Shown here: one piece after another, positions 55,247-63,711 of the stretch | How positions within the stretch are numbered: the stretch's first letter is position 1 | How the letters are laid out: every line of letters begins with the position of its first letter | Made by a program: the position numbers and the translations under genes | The notes under the pieces: model-generated | What the model saw: the letters and a program-made list of their open reading frames with translations, nothing else | Databases searched by the model: none | Told to the model about the DNA's origin: nothing | Source: Anianabacter salinae | GTDB lineage: Bacteria > Pseudomonadota > Alphaproteobacteria > Rhodobacterales > Rhodobacteraceae | Reading direction: 5' to 3' | Length of the DNA stretch: 64,000 bases | Assembly (NCBI RefSeq): GCF_019061145.1 | Contig: NZ_JAHQZS010000004.1 | Location: forward strand, 186,001 to 250,000

Positions 55247-56302
55247 ATGGACACGGCGGAGGCCACCCCCGGAATGGCCCGGCAAGACACCGACACACCG
55301 ACCCGCTTCGCGATCTACAGCCGCGAAAAGCCCCCCGCCGATTTCGAGCGGGTGGAACGGATGTCGCTGATCGTGTCGATCCTGTGGATCATTGCCGTGG
55401 GCGCGGCGCTGCTGTTCGTGGGCGGGCGCGCGGGGTCGGACGCGGGCTTTCGCTTTGTGCTGACGATCCTGATCGTGTTCATGCCGGTGGCGATGCTGTG
55501 GGTCGGCGTGATGGCCGCCCGGTCCAGCCTTGCCATCCGCGAGGAATCGCGGCGGCTTGAGGTGGCGATCGACGCGCTGCGTGCGCTTGTCATCGACAGC
55601 CAGCGCGCGGCACAGGGGGCGGCGAAATCCTCGGTCGAGAAGAAGCTCGAGGAAATCGCGCAGTCGCAGCGCCAGACCGAAAGCGCGATCGCGACCTTCA
55701 CCTCGATTCGCAGCCCCGGCACGACCGACGAGGACAGCACCAAGCCCGCGATCCCCAAGACCGAGACGACGCCCGAAGGCGAACAGCAGGGCCTTCTGGC
55801 GCTGACCGACCCGATCGAGCCCAGCGGCCCGCCGGTGAACGTGTCCGACTTCATCCTTGCGCTGAACTTCCCCGAGAACGCGGACGACAAGGAAGGCTTC
55901 CAGGCGCTGCGCCGCGCCTTGCGCGACCGGTCCACCGCACAGCTTGTGCAGGCCGCGCAGGACCTTCTGACGCTGCTGAGCCAGGAAGGCATCTACATGG
56001 ACGACCTGTCGCCCGACCGCGCCCGCCCCGAGGTATGGCGCCGTTTCGCCCGGGGCGAACGGGGCCGCGCCGTCGCGGCGCTCGGCGGCGTGCGCGACCG
56101 GTCCTGCCTGGCGCTGACCGCCGGACGGATGCGGGGCGATCTGGTGTTCCGCGACAGCGCGCACCACTTCCTGCGCAAGTTCGACGCGGTGTTCTCGGAA
56201 TTCGAGAAGACCGCCAGCGACGAGGACATCTCGCGCCTCGCGGGCACCCGCACCGCGCGGGCGTTCATGCTGATGGGCCGGGTTACGGGGACGTTCGACT
56301 AG
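55247..56302 (+). CDS. Uncharacterised membrane protein downstream of greA
   Basis: 351 residues. Two N-terminal membrane helices (LIVSILWIIAVGAALLFVGG and FVLTILIVFMPVAMLWVGVM), a helical coiled segment (EESRRLEVAIDALRALVIDS, VEKKLEEIAQSQRQTESA), a disordered Thr/Pro/Glu stretch and a C-terminal helical domain with one Cys (RDRSCLALTAGRM). I recognise no family, but the plan resembles conserved Rhodobacterales proteins of unknown role. Only 6 bp after greA, so likely cotranscribed. Confidence 0.72.
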   Translation: MDTAEATPGMARQDTDTPTRFAIYSREKPPADFERVERMSLIVSILWIIAVGAALLFVGGRAGSDAGFRFVLTILIVFMPVAMLWVGVMAARSSLAIREESRRLEVAIDALRALVIDSQRAAQGAAKSSVEKKLEEIAQSQRQTESAIATFTSIRSPGTTDEDSTKPAIPKTETTPEGEQQGLLALTDPIEPSGPPVNVSDFILALNFPENADDKEGFQALRRALRDRSTAQLVQAAQDLLTLLSQEGIYMDDLSPDRARPEVWRRFARGERGRAVAALGGVRDRSCLALTAGRMRGDLVFRDSAHHFLRKFDAVFSEFEKTASDEDISRLAGTRTARAFMLMGRVTGTFD

Positions 56303-56331
56303 CGAGTTGCGGCGGGGCCGGCTGGACGTCT

Positions 56332-56432
56332 GGCGGGACAAGTCCCGCCCTACAGCTCTTGGGTGTCATGCGGACGGCGGGACAAGTCCCGCCCTACGGT
56401 GTCCGTCCCTGTAGGGCGGGATTTATCCCGCC
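56332..56432. repeat. REP-like hairpin repeats (two direct, one inverted)
   Basis: GGCGGGACAAGTCCCGCC plus CTAC occurs at 56332-56353 and 56376-56397, and an inverted variant (GTAGGGCGGGATTTATCCCG...) at 56411-56432. Each is a GGCGGGA/TCCCGCC hairpin. The array fills the gap between convergent genes and the inverted copy lies inside the end of the leftward gene. REP-type elements of this sequence are widespread in alphaproteobacteria (recall). Confidence 0.7.
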
Positions 56433-57317
56433 GCCACCGAACACCACCTGCCCCGCTGCCACCTGCAGCGCCTCCTCGATCCCGACGCCAAGGATCCACC
56501 CCTCTTCCGCCAGATGCGGCCCCGTCGCCGCCTCAAGTCCGCACGCCAGCACCTCCGGCCCGATGCCGTGCAGCGCCCCGGCAAGGCACTCTACCTGCAC
56601 CGCGTCCTTGATCGGCGGGTCATGGTCCGCCACCCGCGCCCGAACGGCTGCGTCCAGCAGCGACGGATAGACCTCGGCCAGCACGATGGGCGCATTGTCC
56701 CACGGCTCGAAAGGCCAGACAGCGACCTGCGGGCCAAGTCGTTGCCGCAAAGCTTGCAGCCGCGCAATGCCGAGGATCGCCTGCGATCCGACAGAACCGG
56801 TGGTGAACAGTTTCCAGCACGGCTGCGCGCTGCGCACGCGGTCCTCGACCAACCGCCGCTCGGGGAACATGACGTCGCTGCGCGGTTTAGTCATCGTCAG
56901 TCCGGGCTGCACCGCGCGCGGTGGGCAGCCCCAGAACGGACCCTGCCCCGGCGTGTCCCGGTTCAGCCGTGCGGCCACGTCGAAACGGGTGTTGGCGTTG
57001 TCGGGCGCATCCCGCACCATCTCTGCCAGCCGCGCCCAAAGCGCGAGCGCCCCCGCCTCTCCGCAGGCCGCTTCCGCAAAGCCTGCCGGATAGCCCATCG
57101 GGAAATCCCAGCCGATCAGCAGCCGCTGCCCGGCGACAAGCGCCGCGTCGCAGCGCGCAAGGACCAGCGCCATCGCATCGTGCCGCGTCCGGCAATAGCG
57201 CGGCGGCATCGTGTCGGCCCCCGCCTCGGCCATCCAGATCGCGTCTTTCGACGGGCGGCGCGGCGAGGGCTTGGCGCTGGCGGACCAGTCGACGATCAGG
57301 ATGCGGTCAAAGCCCAT
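56394..57317 (-). CDS. Uncharacterised protein, possible RNase H-like (DUF429-type) fold
   Basis: 307 residues, cytoplasmic. It opens FDRILIVDWSASAKPSPRRP and has LLIGWDFPMGYP and NANTRFDVAARLNRD further in. The VDWSAS start and the DFP segment recall the acidic strands of DUF429 RNase H-like proteins, but I am not sure. The last residues (GGINPALQGRTP) are encoded by a REP-like repeat, so the natural C-terminus may differ from homologues. Single gene, convergent with the greA operon. Confidence 0.55.
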   Translation of the reverse strand: MGFDRILIVDWSASAKPSPRRPSKDAIWMAEAGADTMPPRYCRTRHDAMALVLARCDAALVAGQRLLIGWDFPMGYPAGFAEAACGEAGALALWARLAEMVRDAPDNANTRFDVAARLNRDTPGQGPFWGCPPRAVQPGLTMTKPRSDVMFPERRLVEDRVRSAQPCWKLFTTGSVGSQAILGIARLQALRQRLGPQVAVWPFEPWDNAPIVLAEVYPSLLDAAVRARVADHDPPIKDAVQVECLAGALHGIGPEVLACGLEAATGPHLAEEGWILGVGIEEALQVAAGQVVFGGGGINPALQGRTP

Positions 57318-57418
57318 GCCGCCAGTCTAGTTGCACCGCGTGACGCCGCCCATCACCAAAAGCCATTTGAACGCCCCCGCGCGGCGCGATACTGGCAGAA
57401 GGGAAGAAAGGCTGACCC

Positions 57419-58126
57419 ATGTCCGAAACACCCGCTCGCTCCAGCTATGTTCGCGGCCTGCTCGACAGTGCGCCCTTCATCCTTGTCGTCGCGCCCTTCG
57501 CGATGCTGTTCGGCGTGGTGGCGACCGGCGCAGGGCTGGACCTGATCGCGGCGATGTCGATGAGCGTCATCGTCATCGCGGGCGCCGCGCAGTTCACCGC
57601 GCTGCAGCTTCTTGCCGACAATTCGGGTGCCTTGGCGGCGCTGGCGGCATCGCTGGCGGTCAACTTGCGCTCTGCAATGTATTCGGCTTCGCTCGTGCCT
57701 TATATCGGTCGCGCGCCGTTATGGCAGCGGGCGCTGATCTCTTACGCGCTGTTCGACCAGAACTACGCCCTTGCGCTGCAGAAATACGAGACCGACGCGA
57801 CCATGACCGTCGCACAGCGCGTCGCCTACTATGCCGGGGTGACGACGCCCGTCATTTCCTGCTGGTATGCCTTTACCCTGGTCGGCATCCTTGCCGGAAA
57901 CCAGATCCCCGAGGGCTTGCCGCTCGATTTCGCGGTGCCGATCACGTTTCTCGCGCTGGTGGCACCGATGGTAAAGACCTGGGCCCATGCGGCAGCGGCG
58001 GGCACGTCCGTGGTGCTGGCGCTGGCGCTGCACGGGATGCCGTCGGGCACCGGTATCCTGGTCGGCGGCGTGGTGGCGATGGCGGCGGGCGCGGCGGTGG
58101 AAACCTGGCGGGAGGGACGGAAATGA
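57419..58126 (+). CDS. azlC: AzlC-family branched-chain amino acid exporter subunit
   Basis: 235-residue inner-membrane protein with the AzlC pattern: PFILVVAPFAMLFGVVATGA, QFTALQLLADNSGALAAL, then NLRSAMYSASLVPY (conserved NLR). It works with AzlD in export of branched-chain or related amino acids. Its stop overlaps the azlD start by 4 bp (ATGA). Confidence 0.92.
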   Translation: MSETPARSSYVRGLLDSAPFILVVAPFAMLFGVVATGAGLDLIAAMSMSVIVIAGAAQFTALQLLADNSGALAALAASLAVNLRSAMYSASLVPYIGRAPLWQRALISYALFDQNYALALQKYETDATMTVAQRVAYYAGVTTPVISCWYAFTLVGILAGNQIPEGLPLDFAVPITFLALVAPMVKTWAHAAAAGTSVVLALALHGMPSGTGILVGGVVAMAAGAAVETWREGRK

Positions 58127-58449
58127 TCGACACCGGCGACTTGTGGATCGTGATTCTTGGCCTTGGCCTTGGCACCTACCTGATCCGGTTCTCGTTCCTG
58201 GGGATCATCGGCGACCGAGAGCTTCCGCCGCTGGTGCTGCGCCTGCTGCGCTATACCCCGGTCGCGGTGATCCCCGGCCTGATCGCGCCGATGCTGATCT
58301 GGCCCGAGACGACGGGCGGCACCGTCGACACCCCGCGCCTTGCGGCGGCGGCGGTCACCGTGATCGTCGGCTTTGCCACGCGCAACTTCGTCGCCGCGAT
58401 GGTTGCTGGCGCGGCGACGCTGTTCGCGCTGCTGGCGCTTATCGGGTAG
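58123..58449 (+). CDS. azlD: AzlD-family transporter small subunit
   Basis: 108 residues with three to four hydrophobic helices: LWIVILGLGLGTYLIRFSFL (AzlD signature), LRLLRYTPVAVIPGLIAPML and a C-terminal hydrophobic stretch. It completes the AzlCD exporter. The last 11 bp overlap the convergent lipoprotein gene. Confidence 0.9.
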   Translation: MIDTGDLWIVILGLGLGTYLIRFSFLGIIGDRELPPLVLRLLRYTPVAVIPGLIAPMLIWPETTGGTVDTPRLAAAAVTVIVGFATRNFVAAMVAGAATLFALLALIG

Positions 58450-59071
58450 CCAGTTCCACCGACATCTGCGGCGCGCGGGTAATCATCTCGACCTGAAGGT
58501 CGGTGCGGTCGTCCGGCGAATCGTCCCGGTAGATCCTGGTCACGACACCGGGGCGCGCGGCGAATGCGGCGGCGACAGTGCGCGGAAAGAAGGTGCTTGG
58601 CACCCAGTCGAAACCGGGCGTGCCCGACAGGATCGACGTGATCGAGTTCGCGCAATACGCCTTGGGCACGGCGCCGTAGTTCTTGGCCGCAACCAGGATG
58701 CGCTCGGCCGTTTCGGGCGAAACGGTCAGGGTCTGGGTCTGCACGCGGTAGGTCTCGCGGGCGTGGTAGTCGATGTAGATCTCTTCCATCCGCGGGGTCA
58801 GCCCGTAGTGAAGATCGTTCACCTCGGGCGTCCAGGGATGCTTGAAGGTGCCCGCCGGATCGAACACGGCCCGTTCCGAGGCGTTGATGAACAAGCCCGA
58901 GTGCGCGCCGGAATTGTCTCGGTTCGAGATCACCGTGACCAGCGTGATCGAAGATGGCGCGGTGCCGGGCGTGCGATACTTCTGCACCTCTTCCGCCGGG
59001 GCTGCGACCGGTTCCGCCCCGCAGGCTGCCAGTGCGGCGAGCAATCCAAAGGCAATCATGAAACGCCGCAT
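58439..59071 (-). CDS. Uncharacterised lipoprotein
   Basis: 210 residues. Lipoprotein signal with lipobox LAAC (from the ATG at 59071, which sits 7 bases after AGGAGA; the ATG at 59077 overlaps that site). The mature part contains SGLFINASERAVFDPAGTF and YIDYHARETYRVQT, plus one Cys. No family recognised. It would be anchored in the inner leaflet of the outer membrane or the periplasmic face of the inner membrane. Confidence 0.72.
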   Translation of the reverse strand: MRRFMIAFGLLAALAACGAEPVAAPAEEVQKYRTPGTAPSSITLVTVISNRDNSGAHSGLFINASERAVFDPAGTFKHPWTPEVNDLHYGLTPRMEEIYIDYHARETYRVQTQTLTVSPETAERILVAAKNYGAVPKAYCANSITSILSGTPGFDWVPSTFFPRTVAAAFAARPGVVTRIYRDDSPDDRTDLQVEMITRAPQMSVELATR

Positions 59072-59096
59072 GGCCATTCTCCTATCGTAGAAGCGA

Positions 59097-59123
59097 AAAG
59101 GACGACCGCGCGGGCCGTCCTTT
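59097..59123 (-). terminator. Terminator of the coxIV gene
   Basis: The AAAGGACG.CC / GG.CGTCCTTT stem lies immediately after the coxIV stop and is followed on the minus strand by a T-run (CCTTTTCGC), a good intrinsic terminator. Confidence 0.75.
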
Positions 59124-59127
59124 CGGG

Positions 59128-59268
59128 TCAGGTGTTGAAGATGGCCAGGAAGACCAGAATCGCGATGGACGCGATCGCCACCCGCATCGACCAGGTGACA
59201 AAACCTTCGAAGGTCTTTTCCTGAACCGAGATGTCCATCTCGCCATGCTTGTGCTTGTTCTCAGCCAT
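59128..59268 (-). CDS. aa3-type cytochrome c oxidase subunit IV
   Basis: A 46-residue single-helix protein: a His/Lys-rich N-terminus (MAENKHKHGEMDISVQEKTF), then EGFVTWSMRVAIASIAILVF and a short tail. This matches the bacterial aa3 oxidase subunit IV family (PF07835-like), whose role is dispensable assembly/stability. Too short for routine ORF listing but the composition and pattern are clear. Confidence 0.85.
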   Translation of the reverse strand: MAENKHKHGEMDISVQEKTFEGFVTWSMRVAIASIAILVFLAIFNT

Positions 59269-59365
59269 GTCGTGCATTCCTTGTCGTCAAACCGCCGTTT
59301 GGCCGTTCGATTAGCCTATTCGGCGCGACCTGTCACGCCAGAGGATTGGCACAATTCATCGCAGG

Positions 59366-59842
59366 TCAGTCCTGTTCCAGATCGGCCACGAGCCGGAAGC
59401 CGATCCTGCGGGGTTCCTGCTGCGGGGACGGGCGCGGCAGGGCCCGCAGGCGCACGTTCAACTGGCTGACATGCTGGATCAGCTGGGTGCGGATGCCTGT
59501 CTCGTCCGATCCATAGAAGGTCACGATGTCGGGATCGAAGTAACCGATGCCCTCGATCCGCAGCGCGCCGGTGGAATCGGCGGCGAACCCCATCGCCACC
59601 TCATGCTCGGCGTCCAGCTGATCCTCGAAGTTCTTGATGTAGAGGATCAGGCGTTCATAGGCCCATTCGGCGGGGCTCTTGTCCTTCAGCGGCTTGCGCG
59701 TCACCGCGCGCGGCAAGGGCTGCGTCTCGGGCGACGTCACGCCGGGGTCGGTGTGGATCGCCCAGGCGGCGGGGATGGCGTCGCGCTCGTGCGCTTCGGC
59801 GGTGGTCGAGATCTCGGTCAGGGCCGCGCCTCGTAGAGCCAT
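59366..59842 (-). CDS. DUF6173-family protein
   Basis: A 158-residue soluble protein: SPAEWAYERLILYIKNFEDQ, then LDAEHEVAMGFA, LRIEGIGYFDPDIVTFYG and TQLIQHVSQLNVRLRAL. I recall this as the DUF6173 pattern found across Rhodobacterales; the function is unknown. The start at 59842 overlaps the MBL gene's stop by 25 bp, so it would be translated from within that gene's end. A later start cannot be excluded. Confidence 0.68.
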   Translation of the reverse strand: MALRGAALTEISTTAEAHERDAIPAAWAIHTDPGVTSPETQPLPRAVTRKPLKDKSPAEWAYERLILYIKNFEDQLDAEHEVAMGFAADSTGALRIEGIGYFDPDIVTFYGSDETGIRTQLIQHVSQLNVRLRALPRPSPQQEPRRIGFRLVADLEQD

Positions 59843-60858
59843 GCGCCATCGTCCCGGCGGGTCCGGGTGACGCGGCCCGCAAGGAACAGGTGGTTCACAT
59901 GCGCCACCGCCTCGACCAGCGCGAGACCGAACTCGCCGGTCCCGATCTTGCGCTTGAACAACTCGGGAAAGCAGTCGACTGCCGTGCGCGGAGTTGTCAG
60001 GAACCGTTCCAACCGGGCAAGCGCGCCGTGGTGGTTGTCGATCAATTGCCGCATCCGGATCGGCAGCCCGGTATAGGGCAGCTTGTGGCCGGGCAGGACA
60101 AGCTGGCGGTCGGTGGCAAAGGCGGACAGGCGTTCGCAGGCCTCGAGCCACTCGCCCACCGGGTCAGCCCCCGGTTCGGTCGCGTAAACACCAAGGTTGG
60201 GCGAAATCGTCGCCAGAAGCTGATCGCCGCCCAGGACGATCTCTCCATCGGTCGACCACAGCGTCGCATGTTCCGGCGCATGGCCGTTGCCGATCCGCAC
60301 GTCCCAGTCACGCGCGCCGACGCGCAGGCGGTCGCCTTCCGCGATCCGCGTGAACCCCAGCGGCAGCGGCGCGACAGCATCGGCGAAGTTGAACGGCTTT
60401 TCCGCCAAGCGTTCTTGCAGCATCGCGGGCGGCATCCCCGCGCCGCGCCAGAACGCCTCGGTCTCGGGCTTCACCTCGGTGTGGACATCCAGCGTCAGCA
60501 TCCGCGCGAACAGCCACGCGGTGCGGGTCGTCATCAGGTCCGCGCCTTGTTCGGTCTGAAACCATCCGGCCAGACCGATATGGTCGGGATGGTGGTGCGT
60601 CACCAGCACCCGGCGCACGGGCTTGCCCGACAGCGGGCCGTCCAGCAACGCCTGCCAGATCTCGCGGCTTTTCGCGCTGGCAAAGCCGGTGTCCACCAGT
60701 GTCCAGCCATCGCCGTCATCCAGCGCATAGCAGTTGACGTGATCGAGCTTCATCGGCAGCGGCATCCTGATCCACAGGATGCCGTCCGCCACTTCGCGGG
60801 CCTCGCCGGGGGCCGGGGGCGTGTCCCACGGCGTGCGTATGGCCGCGCTGCCGTCCAT
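59818..60858 (-). CDS. Metallo-beta-lactamase-fold hydrolase
   Basis: 346 residues. The zinc motif THHHPDHIG (HxHxDH-like), the downstream His in IGNGHAPEHATL, the Asp in VLGGDQLL and the late His in LVLPGHKLPY form the two-metal site. The C-terminal helical LACTB2-like domain (about 240 onward) suggests an RNase/thioesterase or glyoxalase II-like hydrolase. Its start shares a base with the acyl-CoA dehydrogenase stop, so they form an operon; a CoA-thioester-related substrate is plausible. Confidence 0.88.
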   Translation of the reverse strand: MDGSAAIRTPWDTPPAPGEAREVADGILWIRMPLPMKLDHVNCYALDDGDGWTLVDTGFASAKSREIWQALLDGPLSGKPVRRVLVTHHHPDHIGLAGWFQTEQGADLMTTRTAWLFARMLTLDVHTEVKPETEAFWRGAGMPPAMLQERLAEKPFNFADAVAPLPLGFTRIAEGDRLRVGARDWDVRIGNGHAPEHATLWSTDGEIVLGGDQLLATISPNLGVYATEPGADPVGEWLEACERLSAFATDRQLVLPGHKLPYTGLPIRMRQLIDNHHGALARLERFLTTPRTAVDCFPELFKRKIGTGEFGLALVEAVAHVNHLFLAGRVTRTRRDDGAWLYEARP

Positions 60859-62570
60859 CAGGCGGCCAGATCCTCGACCGACAGGGCATAGAGCCCCTGC
60901 GCCCCGGCCCGCGCATGGGCGCAGGCGGCGCCATGTTCGGGCAGCAGCCGTTCGATGAAGAACCGCGCCAGCGCGCTGCGTTTGCCGGTGCCGCCCTCGG
61001 CCAGCGCCGATTGCAGGTGGAAATGCCCGCCCAGCACCCGCGCAAAGGCCCGCAGATAGGGCACCGCCCCCGCGAAACGCTCGTTCATGTCGGGCTGCGA
61101 CACCAGCCATTCGGTGGTCTCGCGCAGGGTCTCGGTCGCACCCCACACCGCTTGCGCCATCTCGGGCAGGGTGTCGCGCCCGGCCTCGGCGGCCTTCTGG
61201 ATTTCGTCGATCAGGCGATACGCCGCGTCGCCGCCGTCCATCATCTTGCGCGCCACAAGGTCCATCGACTGGATTCCGTTGGTGCCCTCGTAGATCGTCG
61301 TGACCCGCACGTCGCGCAGGAATTGCGCAGCGCCGGTTTCCTCGACAAAGCCCATGCCGCCGTGCACCTGCACCCCCATCGACGCCATCTCGACGCCCAC
61401 ATCGGTGCCGTAAGCCTTGGAGATCGGGGTGAGCAGCGCCGCGCGCGCCTTCCATTCGGCGTCGCCCGTTGCGGTGCCCATGTCGATGGCGACCGCGTTG
61501 GCCAGAGCGATGGCGCGCGCCGCCGCCACTTCGGCCTTCATCGTCATCAGCATTCGGCGCACATCGGCATGATCGGCGATGCTGCCGTTGCCTTCGACCG
61601 GGGTCTTGCCCTGCTTGCGGTCCAGCGCATAGGCCAGCGCGTGCTGATAGGCGCCATCAGCCACGCCGATGCCCTGCACGCCGACGCCCAGCCGCGCGTT
61701 GTTCATCATCGTGAACATCGCCGCCATGCCGCCGTTCTCCTTGCCGACCAGCCAGCCGGTCGCGCCGGAGTATTCCATCACCGCCGTCGGAGAGCCGTGC
61801 AGGCCCAGCTTGTGCTCAAGGCTGACCACGCGCAACTCGTTCGCCACGCCCGGCTTGCCGTCCTCGGGGATGAACTTCGGCACCATGAACAGCGAGATAC
61901 CCTTGGTCCCCGGCGCCGCATCCGGCAGCCGCGCCAGCACAAGATGGCATACGTTGTCCGCCATGTCGTGATCGCCCCAGGAGATGTAGATCTTCTGCCC
62001 GGTGATCGCGTACGATCCGTCGCCGTTCGGCTCGGCGCGCGTGCGCAGGGCGCCGACGTCCGACCCGGCCTGCGGTTCGGTCAGGTTCATCGTGCCGGTC
62101 CATTCGCCGGAAATCAGCTTGGGCAGGTAGATGTCCTTGAGGGTGTCCGAGGCATGGTGTTCCAGCGCCTCGATCTGCCCCTGGGTCAGCAGCGGGTTCA
62201 GTTGCAGCGACAGGCAGGCCGCCGACATCATCTCGTTCACCGCCGTGGTGATTGTCATCGGCAGGCCCATTCCGCCATACTCGGGCGAGGCGGAGGTGGA
62301 CACCCAGCCGCCATCCGCGATCTGCTTGTAGGCCTCGGCGAACCCCTTGGACGAGCGCACAACGCCGTTCTCAAGCCGCGCCGGATCGGTGTCGCCGTTG
62401 CGGTTCAGCGGCGCCATGACTTCCTCGCACAAGCGTCCCGCCTCGGTCAGGATGGCGTCGGTGACATCCTGGCTGGCGTCGGCGAACCGGTCGGTTTCCC
62501 GGACCTGCGACAGCCCGACGACATGCTCGAACAGGAACTGGAACTCGGAAACGGGGGCGCGGTAGGGCAT
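60858..62570 (-). CDS. dmdC: DmdC-type acyl-CoA dehydrogenase (methylthiopropionyl-CoA family)
   Basis: 570-residue FAD enzyme. N-terminus PYRAPVSEFQFLFEHVVG is the DmdC-type opener; SLEHKLGLHGSPTAVMEYSG and VTTIYEGTNGIQSMDLVARK (catalytic Glu in YEGTN) are intact, and a C-terminal acyl-CoA-dehydrogenase C extension follows (GRDTLPEMAQAVWGATETL onward). It may take part in DMSP demethylation by oxidising methylthiopropionyl-CoA, but paralogues with other substrates are common; dmdA, dmdB and dmdD are absent here. GGAGGACCCC precedes the ATG. Confidence 0.8.
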   Translation of the reverse strand: MPYRAPVSEFQFLFEHVVGLSQVRETDRFADASQDVTDAILTEAGRLCEEVMAPLNRNGDTDPARLENGVVRSSKGFAEAYKQIADGGWVSTSASPEYGGMGLPMTITTAVNEMMSAACLSLQLNPLLTQGQIEALEHHASDTLKDIYLPKLISGEWTGTMNLTEPQAGSDVGALRTRAEPNGDGSYAITGQKIYISWGDHDMADNVCHLVLARLPDAAPGTKGISLFMVPKFIPEDGKPGVANELRVVSLEHKLGLHGSPTAVMEYSGATGWLVGKENGGMAAMFTMMNNARLGVGVQGIGVADGAYQHALAYALDRKQGKTPVEGNGSIADHADVRRMLMTMKAEVAAARAIALANAVAIDMGTATGDAEWKARAALLTPISKAYGTDVGVEMASMGVQVHGGMGFVEETGAAQFLRDVRVTTIYEGTNGIQSMDLVARKMMDGGDAAYRLIDEIQKAAEAGRDTLPEMAQAVWGATETLRETTEWLVSQPDMNERFAGAVPYLRAFARVLGGHFHLQSALAEGGTGKRSALARFFIERLLPEHGAACAHARAGAQGLYALSVEDLAA

Positions 62571-62650
62571 GGGGTCCTCCTCAGATGCGGCTTGAGAGCC
62601 TGCCGCAAGAGGGATAGACACCCCCCTTGCATCTGTCGAGGGTATGAACT

Positions 62651-63631
62651 GTGAGCGACGAGGCAACCGGGACGCAGCGTCACGGGGGCGACACGACCGA
62701 GCGGCTGATGGCCGCAGACGGCGTGGGCCGCGCCGCCGCCCTGCTGCGCGACGGTGCGCTGGTCGCGTTTCCGACGGAAACCGTCTACGGGCTGGGCGCG
62801 GATGCCACCGACGATGTCGCCGTCGCGCGCATCTTCGAGGCCAAGGGACGGCCGAGGTTCAACCCGCTGATTGTGCATGTGCCGTCGCTGGATGCCGCGC
62901 AGAGGATCGGGGATTTTGACGCGGATGCCCTGCGGCTGGCGCTGGCGTTCTGGCCCGGGCCGCTGACGCTGGTGGTGCCGCTGCGACCCGATGCCGGGAT
63001 CTCCCCGCTGGTGACGGCGGGGCTGGACACCATTGCGCTGCGAGTGCCCGATGCGGCGCTTGCCCGCCGCCTGCTGGAGGCCACAGGCCGCCCAGTCGCC
63101 GCGCCTTCGGCCAATCCATCCGGCAAGGTCAGCCCGACACGGGCCGAGCATGTGCTGGCCGGGCTCGGCGGGCGGATCGAGGCGGTGCTGGATGGCGGGC
63201 CGTGCGGCGTCGGCGTCGAGTCGACGATCATTGGAACGGTGGGCGGCGTCACGCTGCTGCGTCCCGGCGGCCTGACGGTCGAGGCGGTGGAGGGCTGCCT
63301 TGGCCATGCCCTGAAGACGCGAGCCGAAAGCGACGCGATCACCGCGCCCGGGCAACTTTCCTCGCACTACGCGCCCGACGCCGCGCTGCGGCTCAACGCC
63401 GATACGCCCGAGCCGGGGGAGCGATACGTCGGGTTCGGCCCGGACCATCCATCTGACATCACCCTGTCGGCCTCGGGCGACCTGGTGGAAGCCGCCGCGC
63501 GCCTGTTCCATCTGTTGCGCGGTCTGGATGCGGGGGACAGCGCGCCGATTGCCATCGCGCCGATCCCGGAAACCGGGCTGGGCCGCGCGATCAACGACCG
63601 CCTGCGCCGCGCCGCCGCGCCGCGGGGATAG
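62651..63631 (+). CDS. tsaC: L-threonylcarbamoyladenylate synthase (Sua5/YrdC/YwlC)
   Basis: First step of t6A tRNA modification. 326 residues. N-terminal YrdC domain (ALVAFPTETVYGLGADATDD, PLIVHVPSLDAA, FWPGPLTLVVPLR, APSANPSGKVSPTRAEHVLA) and the C-terminal Sua5 domain (SSHYAPDAALRL). Two-domain length puts it in the Sua5/TsaC2 type. The GTG start follows GAACT; an upstream ATG (62644) is out of frame. Divergent from dmdC. Confidence 0.93.
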   Translation: MSDEATGTQRHGGDTTERLMAADGVGRAAALLRDGALVAFPTETVYGLGADATDDVAVARIFEAKGRPRFNPLIVHVPSLDAAQRIGDFDADALRLALAFWPGPLTLVVPLRPDAGISPLVTAGLDTIALRVPDAALARRLLEATGRPVAAPSANPSGKVSPTRAEHVLAGLGGRIEAVLDGGPCGVGVESTIIGTVGGVTLLRPGGLTVEAVEGCLGHALKTRAESDAITAPGQLSSHYAPDAALRLNADTPEPGERYVGFGPDHPSDITLSASGDLVEAAARLFHLLRGLDAGDSAPIAIAPIPETGLGRAINDRLRRAAAPRG

Positions 63632-63633
63632 AC

Positions 63634-63704
63634 CAAGGTCTGTCCCAAACCTTGCAGGAAATTCCTCATCGAGGAATTTGGACACTCTCTCGGACGAGAG
63701 AGTG
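63634..63704. terminator. Triple stem-loop between tsaC and DUF1491 gene
   Basis: Three consecutive hairpins: CAAGGT/ACCTTG (63634-63654), AAATTCCTC-ATC-GAGGAATTT (63659-63679) and CACTCTCTCG-GA-CGAGAGAGTG (63683-63704). Lies between convergent genes. Same style as at 1832-1900 and 32888-32934. Confidence 0.6.
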
Positions 63705-63711
63705 CGCCCGC

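Noticed and set aside
60915-62654. Plus-strand ORF of 579 codons opposite dmdC
   Set aside because: Antisense shadow; composition only, no motif.
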